Assembly (NCBI RefSeq): GCF_033958435.1
Contig: NC_134137.1
Span: 179,875,501 to 179,939,500, forward strand
Source: Carettochelys insculpta
Taxonomy: Eukaryota; Chordata; Testudines; Carettochelyidae
DNA length: 64,000 nt
Reading direction: 5' to 3'
In this document: positions 1-13,605 of the stretch, in pieces
Layout of the letters: each line of letters opens with the position of its first letter
How positions within the stretch are numbered: position 1 is the stretch's first letter
The notes under the pieces: model-generated
What the model was told of the DNA's origin: nothing
Databases searched by the model: none
The model's input: the letters and a program-made list of their open reading frames with translations, nothing else
Translations under genes and position numbers: made by a program

Positions 1-299
1 TAAAAAAATTACGTGTGTAGATGCTCCGCGTCCCCTTACTTCGAAATAGCAGGGTCCACCATGACGGCAATCATCCAGGATGCAGAGACGTGCTGTCCAG
101 GGCCTGCAGGGCTCTATGGTCTGTGCACACAGCAGCCCTTAAAGCCCCACGGACCTGGAAACCCCGTTGCAGGAAGCTGAAAGCATGCAGGCAGCAGCCA
201 TCGCACGTGCTGTCCCTGCACATCCCAGCCAGACCCAGCAACTGATCGAGAGGTATGGCAACCAGCCAGCCACCTGAGCACTCCCAGGGCTCCCCCTCT

Positions 300-1425
300 G
301 AGCCATTGTAGGGCTCTCAAGCCTCCACCCGGGGGGGAGGAAGCGCAGCCTCTCCTGGACTGATGCCAAGCTCTGTGACCTGCTGGGGCTCTGGGGTGAG
401 GGGGAGGTGCACCACATAATGGAGAGCAAGTGGTGAAACACTGAAGCATTTGCCCGGCTGGCTGAGGGCCTGACCACCTGGGGTCACCCTGCCCGCACTC
501 CTGACCAAGTCAGGAGTAAGGTCAAGGAGTTGCAGCAAGGTTACGCCTGGGCTCAGGACTCAGCCAGCCAGTTGCGGGGTCACCTCAGCCGCTTGCCCCT
601 ATTACCAGGAGCTCAGGGCCATCCTGGGCCCCCAGGACACCTCCTCCCCTCCAGCTGTCCTCAGCACCCTGGCTGATGAGCCCCAGCCAGTTGTGGAGCA
701 GAAGCCAGGACCGGAGTCCAGCCCCACACTAGAGCCAGAGCTGGGCACTAAGGAGGAGTGGTCCAGCGAGGAGGTGGAGCTAGTCATCAACCTCCCCTCC
801 CGCACCTCCAGTTGGGCATCTGCCCTGTGGGCTTCCCCCAGCTGCAGCGGTGGACCCTCAGGTATGTACCCCACGGGGCACACACCCCCAGGGCATGGGA
901 CGGGGGCACCATACACAACCAGGGGCCCCCATGGGTCCAGGCAGACCACGACCCCAGGACAGCAGCATGGCCGCCAGTGTCCATCAGCACTCACTTCAGC
1001 AGACAGTGCCACGCCGTGCCCTGCCCCCGGGGAGGAGGCAGGGGGTGGGCCACACAAAGGGGCCACCCACAAAGCCACCACACCCACAGACAGGGGACAG
1101 GGGACTGGGCCCTGGAGCCCACAGGGGGCTCGGGGCATGGGCCACAGGGCAGGGGTCGGTACTCACAGCCTTCTTCTCTCTTCCTCTGTTTCCTCAGCCA
1201 CAACATCCAAGGGCCAGGAGAGCATGGTGCCGTCCGCGGTCCTGGACAAGCCCCCCGGAGGCATCAGACAGCGGCTGCCAGCAGGAACCACCTGCTCTGG
1301 GATGGGCTTGCTCTCATCAGAGGCAAATGGCTGGGGACCCACTTATGGCCGCCTCCCTCCAGCACCAAGCTGAACTTGCAGAGCAGTGCCTCCGCTTCGA
1401 GGAGAGGGAGGCCGCCTGGTGCCAG
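300..1425 (+). pseudogene. Harbinger Myb/SANT-like protein, degraded, two exons
   Basis: This is the accessory DNA-binding protein of the Harbinger element, thought to work with the transposase at the transposon ends. In the frame starting at 347 the sequence reads SLSWTDAKLCDLLGLWGEGE, a trihelix/Myb-like helix, then an in-frame TGA at 434-436. The same frame continues as AFARLAEGLTTWGHPARTPD and QVRSKVKELQQGYAWAQ. A frameshift near 597 moves the reading to frame 3 (YYQELRAILGP, then an acidic stretch ending ELVINLPSRTSSWAS). A GT donor at 862 (gtatgt) and a CAG acceptor ending at 1,197 bound a 336-bp intron. Exon 2 (from 1,198) encodes a coiled-coil-like piece, HQAELAEQCLRFEEREAAW. The stop and frameshift show it is not functional. 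Confidence 0.75.
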
Positions 1426-2106
1426 GAAGCCTGGGGGGGTGGGAGCGTTCAAGTGCACCTTTGATGATCTGGCAGCCTCGTACTGGGAGCTGGTGGCCTG
1501 GCTGCCCCCTCCCACCACCTTGCCTCCTGCCCCACCTGCTGCCCCTCCCGCGTGGCCCCACCTGATAGCCCCAGCCTTACTTGCCCATGCTGCCCACTCC
1601 CACCCAGCCTCTCCAGTGACCCTGGACAAGGCGGGTATGTGGGAGCTGGAGCCGGCGGGGGTCATGCCCCTCTACTCCCTCCCTGGAGTGATGGGCCAAT
1701 GGTGGGGCCATCCAAGTGCACCCCCATAAATAATTAACCCCTGCTCATGTAAATAGTTTTCATCAATGTTGTTTGTTAAAAATAAGTTTTATTCAAAGGT
1801 TTTTTAGTTTTCAATATATTTACAGTTTCATTTTCCCAAACCCCTGTGTGCTGTGCTTTCATTGGGGGGTAGCATGCAGGGAGTGGGGGTAACATGTGGA
1901 GAGTGGGGGGGGGGGTGGGAGGCCCACTGGGGTGCCCGGGCAGCGCCTACTGGGAGCCCTGCTCAAAAGTACCACCACAGGGCCTCCCAGATGCAGATCC
2001 CATCCAGGTAGCTTGGCCGCTAGGGGCAGCAGCTGGCTGGGGGTAACCTGTGTCAGCCTCAACCACCAACCCCTAAACATAGGCCTCTCCCTTACTCTCC
2101 ACAATG

Positions 2107-3224
2107 TTATGTAGAGTGCAGCAGGTACCCACCAGCTGGGAGATATTGAGGACTCCCATGTCCAGGTGGGTGAGGAGGCAGCACCACCGCCCCTTCAGGA
2201 AGCCAAAGGTGATCTAAACCACCTGGCAGGCATGGTTGAGCTGTCCATTGAACTGCTCCTGGCTGGCAGTGAGGTTGCCCATGTACAGCCGCATGAGTCA
2301 CAGCTGGAGCACGTATGCTGCGTAGGCCACCAGGCAGAGGGGCACAGTGGTGTCCCACAGTGGGATCTCCCTCTGGGGGATGCAGGTCCCCACCTCCAGC
2401 CGGCGGCACAGACTCAAGTTGTAGAAGACCTGCACATCATGGATGCATCCAGGCCAGCCCACGTACACGGCTTGGAACCAGCCCCAGCTGTCCAACATGG
2501 CCTGCAGGACCATGGAATGGTAGCCCTTCCTGTTGATGAACTGCCCCCCGCTATGCTCTGGGCTGCGGGTGGAGATGCAGGTTCCACCAAGGGCCCCAGG
2601 CAGTGAAGCCTGCGGTGGCCGTGTCCAGGTCCCTGATGTGGACGACCTTCTGTAGGAGTAGGGTGTTCAGTGTGCAGACCACCTGCAAGGAGGAGACATA
2701 GGCACCCATGGGGGTGTGCCGGGTGTGCCCAGCACACCCCAGGCCCCTTCCCCGGCCCCCCAACCCCAGGCTCCCTCTGGGGGCACCCATCCCGGGCACC
2801 CTTCCCAGACCCACCCCCCATTGGGTGCGTGCCCAGGCCTCCATACCTCCATGACAGCCCCAACTGTGGCCTTGTCCACCCTGAACTGGTGTTCCACAGA
2901 ATGGTAGCTGTCTTGAGTGACCAGCTTCCAGACAGCTATCACAACCCTCTTCTCCACAGGGAGGGTATGCCACATCCGGGTGTCCTTGTGTCTCAGGGTC
3001 GGGGACAACCATGGCAGAGCTCCAAGAATGTCTGCTGCATCTGGAAGTTCCAGAACTACTGGTTGTCGTCCCACTCTCCCATGATGAGGCCTTCCCACCA
3101 CTTGGTGGGGTGGCTTCAGAGCCAGCTGGGCACTCGGGGGAGGCCAGGAGGGCCGGATGGTCTGGGGCATCCCCTTCTGCCTCTGGGGGGCTCCCCTGCC
3201 AGGAGCTGCTGGGCGGCCGCCCAC
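2107..3224 (-). pseudogene. Harbinger DDE transposase (HARBI1-like), degraded
   Basis: Exon 1 (3,224 to 2,847) carries the helix-turn-helix region: MWHTLPVEKRVVIAVWKL then SVEHQFRVDKATVGAVMEV. A GT donor at 2,846 and an acceptor ending at 2,683 define a 164-bp intron. Exon 2 starts VVCTLNTLLLQKVVHIRDLD and then shifts frame. The catalytic core is still readable as YVGWPGCIHDVQVFYNLSLC, which holds the second DDE aspartate in HD. Near the C-terminus the family motif reads TFGFLKGRWCCLL, but a TAG stop sits just before it, where the catalytic glutamate region should be. HARBI1-type transposases cut and paste DNA at terminal repeats. This copy cannot make an intact enzyme. Confidence 0.8.
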
Positions 3225-4089
3225 ACTTTGGCTAGCAGGGCGCCTGCTCCACTGGTGGCGAACAGCAGGATGTCGGGCTGCTGCTGCTGGTACATGCTCG
3301 TGTCTGCAGGGCTTGTGACAATGCCACAGGCCTCATGCTGTGCAGGCCGAGCATGTTTGGGAGAATTTCTTTAAAGGAGCGGCTTGCTGCAGCCCTGAAG
3401 AACTTGTCCACCCTGCGACCCTGTCCACAGCCTTTCCTGTCCCCTTATTTTGAGAGGGACCATTTGTATATGTAGATACTCTCTTTCCGCATCCAGGGAG
3501 ACCCCTTTTGACATTGCGCATCGCTGTTTCGACATTGAATGTAGATGGCACCAGACCTGGTGTGTATATAGATGCTATGCTTCCAAGTACCATCTTTTGA
3601 AGTCTGTACTTTGAAAGACACTACTTCGAAGGAGCACTCTAGTGTAGATGTAGCCACCATGTATATAGGACAGATTGCAAATACTCTTTGACAAAGAATG
3701 AACGGACATAGAACAGACATCAAAAAACTCCAGATACACAAACCTGTCAGCCAGCACTTTAATGGAGTGGGCCATTCTGTTAAAGACCTGAGAGTTTGTG
3801 TCCTACTGAAAAGGGACTTTAACAGCCATCTACAGAGGGCATGCTCAGAACTAACATTCATATTCAAATTTGACACATTAAAACGTGGTTTGAACAGGGA
3901 CAGCGGTTAACTAACCCATTATAAGGACTCTTTTACATACTTTGATATTTTATCTAACTCTTAACTTCCCCACCCCACACCGCCGCCACTCCATCCCTCT
4001 GCTCTTCTGATCTGCCAACTTTGATAACAATTTTTCTGATTTGTCAACCTTGATAATTTTTGGACCTCTGTGCTTTATATATTGAATCT

Positions 4090-4190
4090 CTTCTGGTAAG
4101 GCTATGTTCTGACGACGTGGGTCTGTCCCATGAAAACTCATCACCTAATAAATTATTTTGTTAGTCTTTAAAATGCTACCTGACTGCTTT
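4090..4190 (+). repeat. Truncated copy of the 'CTCATCACCTAATAAATTAT' repeat family
   Basis: The segment matches, with several substitutions, the right half of the inverted repeat at 46,813-46,943: 'gtgggtctgtcc', 'actcatcacctaataaatta', 'ttttgttagtcttt', then 'ctgactgctttt'. It is the 3' part of a reptile interspersed repeat and lacks the fold-back arm seen in other copies. Confidence 0.7.
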
Positions 4191-7100
4191 TTTTGTCTTT
4201 GTACAGAGAAAGTTCAGGATTTTCGAAACCTATGTATTGCTACGTAGATCAGAAACCTAAACGCTCTCATAGACAAATCTGAAGCGGCTGGAGCCATTCC
4301 ATGTGCACAATCAGCCCCAAATCCTGAGCAAAAGTGATCTGACTTTTCTGCAAAAAAGTCACAGTCTCTCCAAGATTTGGCCTTCTATCAGTCGTTTATT
4401 GTATACAAAATCTGCCCGGCATGCTCTTTAGCTATATTGCTAGGTTGGACGAAAACATCTCAGTGTGCTCTGCTATCGAATTCTCCATCCACGTGCAAAT
4501 ATTAAGACATTCCATTTTATGTTTTTAATGGTCCAGTCAATTCGCCGTTATGCCTCACAGAAGGTGAAGAGTAATAAAATATTTTCCTAATGCATTTCCA
4601 AGGCTCTGTGGCTTTGTAACTCTAGTTTAAACAGCATGGTTTCTTTAGGAAACTTTTTTCACTTGCCTCAATCAGCATGTTAATTGTATTAACTCTAAAT
4701 TTTACAATAACTGGTACTACATGAGGAGCAAGAAAATAATTTTGACCTGGGCTTAAAGTCATAATGATTAATGTCATTTAACTAATACGCATTTTTTCTA
4801 CTTCCACGCTAGGTAATCATGATGAATTGCCCTGGTTTTCATGTGACATAAGTAGTAATTCCATGGAAATTTCATTGTAATTTAGCATTTAATTAATATT
4901 TACTCTGTTGTAAAACACCCCCATTCTTTTAACCCCTTCCCCTCTGCAGTATCTCAAGACACTTTTAAGAATCACAAATTATAGTATTTCACTTTTATGT
5001 TACTTGGAAGAGTCTTTGTTTATGCTATGAAGTGCTGCTCTTACCCACTCATTCATTTATCCCTGTTTGAAATTAGAAAGCCAGTGGCAAAGGCAGTGCC
5101 TCACATAAAATGAGTTATAAATTATAGCAGTATTTCATTGACGATGCAACACATCCCTGGGAGCCAGAAATTCTTCTCTCCCCCACTGCTCCTTTAGAAC
5201 TTAAACTGCAAGGCTATGAGGTGCTGAGCCTCTCAACTCCCACTGATTCAATAGGAATTCAGGGGTCTAAACAATCAGGACCTAGGGGCCCTACATTTAT
5301 GAGGGTAGCCAGTTCTGACTGTGAGCTGAGGGCACACCACACCTGGAAAGCCAATCTTTATCTTTCCATGTTTTTGGTGTGCATTCACAATCCACAGTCA
5401 TTTGCTGCTGCTTCAGTTTTAATACAGAAGCAGCATCAATGCCTTGGAACTAGACAAAAATGGCATGTCCTAGAAGAGTTTGTAACAAAATATGCTGACC
5501 CAAAGCATCACAGCTACCAAGGACGATTGCCAGAAGAGCAAAGGGGAGGCATGTTCTGATTCTGTGCTGAGAGATTTGAAAAAAAACCTCACTCCTGTTA
5601 GAAGAAAGGCCACTGCCAACATATTCCCAATAAGTTATCCTCCGATAAGCATACAAACTATTATGCATGTCAATAAATAGCTTCCTCCCCAGGTGGCTTT
5701 ACTGTGACACCCTCATTTCAGTTCTCCCTCTTGGTTGCTCAAGGGAGTCAGAAAGAAACTTTATACAGTTCCAGCAACAGCACTCCCTAGGGACTGGTTT
5801 ATTAACATAAATTCAAAAATTAACACAAGTTTTTCCTCCACCCTTACACTGGGCATAGCCTCCAACTTTCATGGTGCCTCAGGGCCTGCTCTGTCTTTAT
5901 CAGGCCACTCCCAGCCCTTCCCTGACTGGGGCAGGTGCCCTGGGTTTAATGCCAGCCCCCTGCAACATGAGCCTTTATCACTCTCTGCTGAGCTTTGTCT
6001 TCCCCTTCCAACCATCCTGGGGTTTGTCATAGGGAAACAAGCTGAGCTTGCTTGGGAGTGTCTCCTAAGTGATCAAAGTTGGCTGGGGGGCTGAGGCCTC
6101 AGGTCCATAAAGGGGCACGACACCTTGTCACAACGTATAACATTGCCTGACGTTCTGCTGTATTCATAATAGGCTTAGCGACGCTAGTGCAGCAAAAAGC
6201 ATTTCCCAGATGAGCACTGGGCATTTTAAACATCCGTCTAGAGGGCTGAGGCTCTCTGAGTTATCCCTTTCCCTTCCCTATCTCTGGCCTACAACACAGG
6301 GGAGCTGAGAGCCACTGAACTAAACTGTAAAAACTGCATATAATGGAAACTGCTTCCCACCCCTCCTCGGTTCCCTGCATTTCAGTCTATGCACTATGTC
6401 TGGGACAAAATATGAGCTGTGGGTGACATGGCCCCACCTGCCCCCAGGCCTGTGCTTCAGCTGTGCTGCTCGGCTTTAGGGCCTGGGGGTGCACCACACA
6501 CCTCTGGGGCTGGAAAGACTGCAGCAGCGCTACCTCATGGTCTCCCACCCAGCATTCCAGGGCTAGGGGCTGCAGCACCACCATGTACTCTCCCTCCCTG
6601 TGCTCTTGGGCTGGGGAAGAGGACTGCAGGCACAAGCCAGGCTGGAGTGGGGGCCGCAGGCCACAGGGGCATACGAGGAGTGGGGCCTCTGGTGAAAGGA
6701 GTGGGGATGGGGCCTAGCCTCCATCTCTAGTGATTTATGTACCACCCATGACACCAGCAGGAGCGTAGGATCCCCTACATCAAATGGAGTCAACTGGTCC
6801 ACCAGATCCCAGCATCCTAACTGTGAGGAAAAAGTCCTTATTGCTGTAGGAGGTAAACAGTATAATCAAAGGGCAACTCAAACCAAAAATCCAGACCTTC
6901 CAACACTGAGAAAATTTGGATCCAGTTTCCAGTTGTCTGTTTAAAACCAGTCGTCTGAATGGGCCAAACCAAAAGTCCAGATCCAGCAAACTTCATTCCC
7001 TACGATGTAGGATCCACAGCCAGGATTGTGCACGTTGGCCCTGATCATGTTGAAATCAGTGGGAGCTGGACACCTAAATAGCTTTGAGGATCTCGTTCCT

Positions 7101-8264
7101 CGAGTCTACTTGAGCCCCTAGGCTTGAGGGTCCATGCTGCACCCAAGCTGCTATTTTAGCCTGCTACCTCGAACTCCTCAAGCACACGTCTGCCGGCCTG
7201 GGCTGGGCAGCTCCCTCCCAGCTGCAATGCAGTCATGCCCTAGGAGGCACTGTGTTATGTGTACCATAATAAATGACGTATCTTCAGCAAGAGGAAATCC
7301 TTATTTTAGAAAGCAAAAGACAGAAAGGGGCAATCACATGAGAAAATCCTAAAATTTAAATGATCATAGATTACAATTACTGCATCGTGAGTATATCCAA
7401 AAGGATAATCTGATTCCCTTTAGGAGTTATAAATGAGTAACTGCTTATCGATGTTGAAAGCTGTGGATCTTTACTCAGCTATCCACGAATATTTGTCTAG
7501 AACTTATATCACGTAGCACATCAAGCAAAAACGTTTGTTTACCTTATGACTCATTATAGACTATATCATAGCGCATATGCACAACGAAGCCAAATGAAGG
7601 CTGTGCAGGAAATGTTAATTCTGACATTTTCTAACTTGTAAGTGCTTGACATTGCAATCTTAATCATGTTCTTTTAACATAGGATATTACACACAAAAGC
7701 ATTTTTTCTTACAAAAAAAAAGCTAACTGAAAAAACGCCCCCCCCCAGCGGTGACACATAAGTGATTCACAGTGGTGTACCCGTCGTGTCCAGCCCCCTT
7801 CTCCCCCTGCAGCGGAAGCACTACAGTGCTTCTGAAGGAAGATGTGGGTGGGGCAGGGAAGGGGCACATGCCTGGTGCCCCCCAAAACACCCCTCGCAAC
7901 TGCCCCCACAGAGGCCATCATGCAGAACTCAAGCCAGGTGGGCAATGGGAAGGCGCCGCTCTGAACAACAAGCAAAAGGGAGGAGACTGGAAGCACAGCT
8001 TGGGGCACTTGTAGGTCATCAGCGAGGCTAGAACCTTTAGGGCCATGACATGGACCCTTCCCCTGAAACCGAGGGAATAACGGACAGCCGTAAGCATAGC
8101 TCTGCGGAGCTGCACCAGAAGGGGAATGGCTCAGGCTGTCCGTGGGCATCACTGACATTTGCTGACAGCAGAGCACTGGTGAGAGGCCGGAATCTCAGGT
8201 TCTGCTCCAAACACTGGAGGAGAGTGCGCTTAGTGGGCACAGTCATCAGCACATTCCCCCATGT

Positions 8265-8830
8265 GTGACCCCTTCTGCCCCGTCCCTTCCAACCTGCACT
8301 GACCCAGTCCTGTCTCTGCCTCACCACTGGTCCCTCATCTCAGTCCCATTCTCTTCCCCTTGCCACCCCAGTCCCCACAGCTCAAGTTTCCAGTGCCAAT
8401 TTGCTTGTTCAGTCCCAGTCTCTCTCTCTTTCAGCCCCACACCTGGTCCTCCTTCTCTGGCCTCCAATCACTCACACGCCCAATTTCCTCATTTTTACTG
8501 GCTCTCGGACCCATCACTCACCGCTGGTTTATCATCCAGTCTCACTCCCCTGCTCCACCTTGTCCCAATGTCTTTGCCTAGCCTGCACCAATCCTTCCTT
8601 CCTAACCTGCCTCGTCAGCTTTGTCTTCTCCTCCCCCACCACACACATTCCCAGTCTGTATCCCTGCAGTTCATCATCCAGCCGCAGTCCCCACCCCCCA
8701 TCCCAGCCTACTCCCCCCACCCTCATTTCCCTGCCTATATCCAGGCCTAGGTCTCCCTGCCCAGCCAATCCCAAACTCTATTCCTCTGACACCTTCCAGC
8801 CCCGGGTCCATCTCCCAGGTTCCTTATCAC
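8265..8830 (+). repeat. Pyrimidine-rich low-complexity tract
   Basis: The + strand is dominated by C and T with recurring CAGTCYC/CCCAGTC words, so several + frames stay open by chance (up to 161 codons). None of these translations looks like a real protein; they are Ser/Pro/His-rich without domain structure. Best read as a degenerate tandem or low-complexity tract. Confidence 0.6.
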
Positions 8831-10033
8831 ACTCTGCTCTCCCAACCCTCCCCTGAAGTGGTCCTAGGTTTGACTCCAGGCTCCTCTGCATTTCAGTCAG
8901 ACTGTGTTGCCTGGGAGCCAGCAAGGGCTCACTGAGGAGGACGCAGGAGAGACAGGCTCCCTGCTGTCAGTTCCAGAGCCCAGTGAGAATAGACTTTTCT
9001 GAGATTTTAACAGTTGAACTCAAGCAAATCTATTAAACGTGTACAAAGCTACAGTTTTTTCCAAAGACTTATCTCTTGGTCAAATTTGGTTGGCTTTTCA
9101 CAGGGACAGCAAAAGTCACATCCCTGACAAAGGTCACGCCTGCTCCACAGCCTAATTTCAAACCCCTGCTCTAAAAGTTCACAGGCTCTAGATCTTTCGG
9201 AAGAAAAAGTCACCAGAATCTTTTCAAACATTGAAAAACATTTTACCCTAGCCTTATTCCCAGAAGATTTATTATTAAATAATTATAATTAATAATACAT
9301 AATTCACTCTGAATTATAACCCACTGAAAACGGCCATTTCATAAGGCACATTAGAAAAACTTAATAACTGGCAGTATTCCCAGCTCAGCTTATAATGCAT
9401 ATGGGTGTGTGAGAACCCATTGAAAATGTACCTGCCCAGACATAAAACTTACTCACCCTCCCAAACCAAGATGTTAGTGATAACATGGGGTTCAGAGTGG
9501 TGGAGAGAAAAAAAAAAGGGGAAGTATTTTACTACTTAAAATTGTTTTGCCCCACTCAATTGGGTGAGTAGAGTTTTTTGGTAAAAAATAAATGTAGATT
9601 TAAAAAAAAAACAGCTCTGTAATGCAAACCCTCAAAGGCATCTGCGGGCTTTAAAAAACGTCATCCAGATCAACCATGGACCCAATACTCACCAAAATTG
9701 CGGTAATTAAACAGCTCCCATAAGGCCACTGTAGATGCCCAGACCATGCTGCTGCTCTAAACTTTGATCCTCCACATCTCCAAGGGAAAGACATCATGAG
9801 GTTGAAACCTGATGAGATCATGTTGAGATGAGGTGAAGGTTCTCATAGCAGTGACAGCTAAGGGACAAAGTCTCACACCCTTAGATAAAACCGCCCCAAA
9901 AGGTTACCTCACAGGCCATTTTTTCATTACTCTGTTGTGCTAAGGAAATCATGTGTCTATTAGTTGGGTCAAATCCTGAAATTGTTATTCAGTTTTTAGC
10001 GAGGCAAACTCCCAGTGGAGTTTTGTCTGAAGC

Positions 10034-10052
10034 AAAAAAAAAAAAAAAAAAA
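10034..10052 (+). repeat. Poly(A) run
   Basis: A run of about 19 adenines. It could be the tail of an old retroposon, but I recognise no element body upstream. Confidence 0.8.
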
Positions 10053-10335
10053 GAATATGGGTGAAGTGCACCTCTCTGGCCAGGAAAATATATGGGTCTA
10101 TGTGCTACTTAAATTACAGACCCATACCAAGGCTTAAACAGGCTACAGGTAGTGCATAAGCCTGGTGCTGGCCCTTTGTACAGGGTGTGTCACTCTGAAT
10201 GTCAAAAGGTCAGATCCTGCAAAACCTCACATGCTTAACTTTACTCACAGGAGTTGAGCCCAATGCAATAGTCACATAAAGCGCTAGAAATAAGAAGGTA
10301 CCTTTGCTGTTGAGCTGTGTGTTTCTGCATCTCCA

Positions 10336-10358
10336 GACACACACACACACACACACAC
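10336..10358 (+). repeat. (AC)n microsatellite
   Basis: About eleven AC dinucleotides in a row. Confidence 0.95.
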
Positions 10359-12170
10359 CTTTACTTACACACACTTTAAGATTTTTTATTCCCACAACCA
10401 GCTTTTATGCCTGTGGAGTGGGTCCCCTAACTAGAACCATGTGATTTTTCATGAGATCTGACTAACTGTGGAGTAAGCTCATGTGTTTACTGGATCCAAA
10501 TTACTAAATTTTGACTGCTTGTGGACTCATTTTTGCAAGACTTTATCTACAGTTTGTTCTTATGCATGGTTAAATCTATGCATTCCCTTTTACGCTTTCG
10601 TTTTTAAACATGTTTCTTTTCAAATGACATAACACTGGATGGCATGTTTTAATTGAAACCAACAAATTCTGTTGTCACTCACAGTGATGTCCCTCAGTGA
10701 GTTACTCAAGACTGACATTGTTATAAGAACAGAATCTGGCCTGATTGCAATGAAAATTACTTTAAAAAGTTAAAGAAAACTTCATGTAATTGTTCAAAGA
10801 GTTGGGATTATAAATGGTTAAACCAGCATATGAACTCCTACTCTGTGCAAATAAGAGGACTGATTGGTAGGATATTTATATACTACACATCTTGAGTAGC
10901 ATTGAGTCCAAAACAAACAAACCATGCAGGGTTTTGTTTGTGCTATTCTTGTTTAATCTAGAGTGTTCAGTTTAAAAAAGTGTCCAGCAAGATTTTGCAA
11001 TAAGAAAAATGGGGCCAAATTTACCTCTGGCATCAGTCCATTGATTGAAATACAGGGACACCAGGGATCACTCTAATCTATTTTATTTAATTGTCAATAA
11101 ACTGTGGCCAGCATACTTCTAAGAAAAATAAAAACTGACCTTGATCATTCTTCCAGTAAAATCAGTGGAAGATGTGTCATTATCTTCATTGGGAACAAAA
11201 TCAGACTACATGATAGGGACAGAAAATTGACACTAAAACCAACCATTTGTTGTTTTTCTTTTACATTTTGATATTATGTACAATCATTTATATCTCTTGG
11301 CTTTCCTGACAAGCATTGCCTTCTGTTCTCTTCAAATTTAAGCTGAACTGATTCCTCCTGACTTCTGTAAAATCATCGCTGGTTTGCACTGATACAAGTT
11401 GTCAGGCCAACTTAAGACCTCTCCCAACATACTCAAATAAGCTGGACTTAGTGACAGTTGGTTAGCAAGACAGTCAGATACTTTGGTGTTGGACTGCACT
11501 ATAAAACCCTAAAACAGACACAGGCTAAGATGAATGTAATGACAAAAAAGCGAGAGCACACTGGCATTAATTATTGCTGACAACAGCCTTCATTTCTACA
11601 ACTGAGATTATGAACTGGAAAGCTTTTGAAGCAAATTCTTCAATAACAGAGAAATTTTCCAATGAACACTTAATTATTAACAACAAACATGTAGTTTTGA
11701 ACTTGTGACAAATCACATGAACACAGCATTCCAAGCAATAAACAGGATGGCCTTTAAGTTTTTTCTCGAGGGACTGAGTGCCAATAGCCTGCATGCTTTA
11801 GGAAGATATCTGGAGCAGGTTTCACTATGTCCATGGCTTACTGATACAGAGCAGTGAGCTGCAGGTACAGCATGCATAGACTCAACGACTGGTTAGATTC
11901 TTTAATATGGCATAATCACAAGCAGGTTTGAGGACTCAGATATTAGAACTGGTTAAAACACATGCATTTTTTTAAAAAAGTTTCAGCAGTTTTCTCCCCA
12001 TTTTATAAAAAAATTAATTTTGTTAAACTTTTATATTAAAAAAAATTAACTTTATAGTTTACTAGCAGATTTAGCCAGTGTTGGTCAGGTCCTTAATGCA
12101 AGATGTTTTATTTTACAGAAAATAAAAGTACATGTGTTATTTAAATGATTGTTCTCTGTTTTTGTTTCGT

Positions 12171-12197
12171 TTTGCTTTGCTTTGCTTTGCTTTGCTT
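12171..12197 (+). repeat. (CTTTG)n microsatellite
   Basis: Five tandem TTTGC/CTTTG pentamers, preceded by T-rich sequence. Confidence 0.9.
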
Positions 12198-13315
12198 GCT
12201 GGGGGTTGTTTGTTTTTTGAGGACTGTACTTGATTTGGTAATTCTGTGCCTTTCTTTTTGGTTTTATGAGAAGCAATGCCATTCGAGGCACATCCTGTTC
12301 TCCTGGCACACCCAAACTCTTATGTTGCTTTAAGCTATGGTAAGAGTAAGCTGTATACCAAATTTGGTGGTCCTAGCTCTTACCGTGTAGGAGGAGTTCT
12401 TGATCAAACTGACAGACAAACTCTCTTAAATATACAGTAGATGAAAAATTGGCAGAAATTTCATCAAAAAAGTCACCAACATTTCTCTTGTTTTTAAAAC
12501 TGTTTGCATTTCAAATTTCATCAGCAACTTCACCAGCTCTATTAAAAGGATAACTTTCTGTGGAAACCTGTAGCTGGCTATGCAGTAAGAGCAGGCCAAA
12601 GGCTACGTATGTGTATAGCATCAAAAAGTTTTGCTAAAGCTGAAAAATTGGGCACGGTCAGACAGCAGTTGCGAGCTTGATGCAGAAATTACAGTAAGGT
12701 TCTATGTACAAAGGTCTACTAGACAATCAGAATGGGCTAATTAAAATTAAGCCAGCCCCACGTGCATATGCATTATGGCAAAATCTATAATTATGTGATC
12801 ACATCCTATTTTGTCCACAGGCCCCTTGCCTCATTCAATTCACAGGATGCTGCTGCTCACTGAATGGAGAGTTATTCCATTTTTCTTTCTAATCCTCACC
12901 ATTCAATGTGCGGCCTCAGGCCTTATTTTCTGTACACCATCCAAACCTTGCTAATTTTAACTTGGTTGTTTTTGCAGTGCTCTAACTATGGCATCTTCCT
13001 GTTTTGCAAACATTAATGAATTTATCTTCATAACACCCTCTGAAATAGGTGGTTTATTATCCTACCGTTCAGAGAAAGAACTGAAGTACATTGAGATGAA
13101 AACCCAGATTGTCAAAAGTATCTACCAATTTTGGGAGCCTAACGTGGGGGACCTAGGCCTTGTGATTTCAGAGAATTTACCATTTTTATATCACTTTATA
13201 TATTCAAATATCCACATGACTCCTGCTGAGCTCTGCATGTAAATGGGATCCCAGGTGTTTTGAGTCTGGCACCTGGATAATGAGAATGCATAATCAGTGA
13301 CTGACCGCCTGAAAA

Positions 13316-13425
13316 AAAACTGGTTTTAAGTGACTTGCTCGGAAGGATGTAAGAACTCTACGGAAAAACCTGGGCTACCTGCCACAGAGATCTCTGGGTA
13401 AGCCACTTAAAACCAGCTTTTCACA
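13316..13425. repeat. Imperfect inverted repeat
   Basis: The left arm 'aactggttttaagtgacttg' is complementary, with a few mismatches, to the right arm 'aagccacttaaaaccagctt', with roughly 60 bases between them. It resembles a small non-autonomous DNA element, but no target duplication is obvious. Confidence 0.5.
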
Positions 13426-13484
13426 GGTGCACACTAACAGTCAGTGCAACCTTTTCTGGGCACCCAAAGCTAGTAGCTACTTAC

Positions 13485-13605
13485 ATTAGGCTTAAGTCTG
13501 TTTGTATCTCTGTTTTCCTCCTGTACAATGAGGATAATATTTTAAAGAGGTATTGCAAAGACTCATTTATTAATATTTGTAAGGTACTTATGCTCTGTGG
13601 GGCTC
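13485..13605 (+). repeat. MIR-like ancient SINE fragment
   Basis: The order of words 'tctctgttttcctcctgtac', 'aatgaggataat', 'gactcatttattaat' and 'gtaaggtacttatg' follows the 3' half of the amniote MIR SINE (tttcctcatctgtaaaatgg, ggataataat, then a gtaaagcgctt-like end). It is strongly diverged, as expected for MIR. Confidence 0.6.

Larger units (their letters stand above)
1..3655 (-). mobile_element. PIF/Harbinger DNA transposon, copy A, left end cut by window
   Basis: The block holds remnants of the two genes typical of PIF/Harbinger elements: a Myb/SANT-like DNA-binding gene on + (about 300-1,425) and a DDE transposase on - (3,224-2,107). They converge. The right end, about 3,625-3,655, reads inward as a 'ggctacatctacactag' terminal repeat followed by the TTCGAAG motif shared with the MITEs elsewhere in the window. 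The sequence at 11-55 already resembles sub-terminal Harbinger sequence, so the true left end lies just outside the window. Both genes are broken by stops and frameshifts, so the copy is dead. The element is called - because its transposase reads leftward. Confidence 0.85.

Noticed and set aside
8265..8856. Three overlapping + frames of 104-161 codons
   Set aside because: They arise from the pyrimidine-rich composition; no domain, signal or homology is visible.
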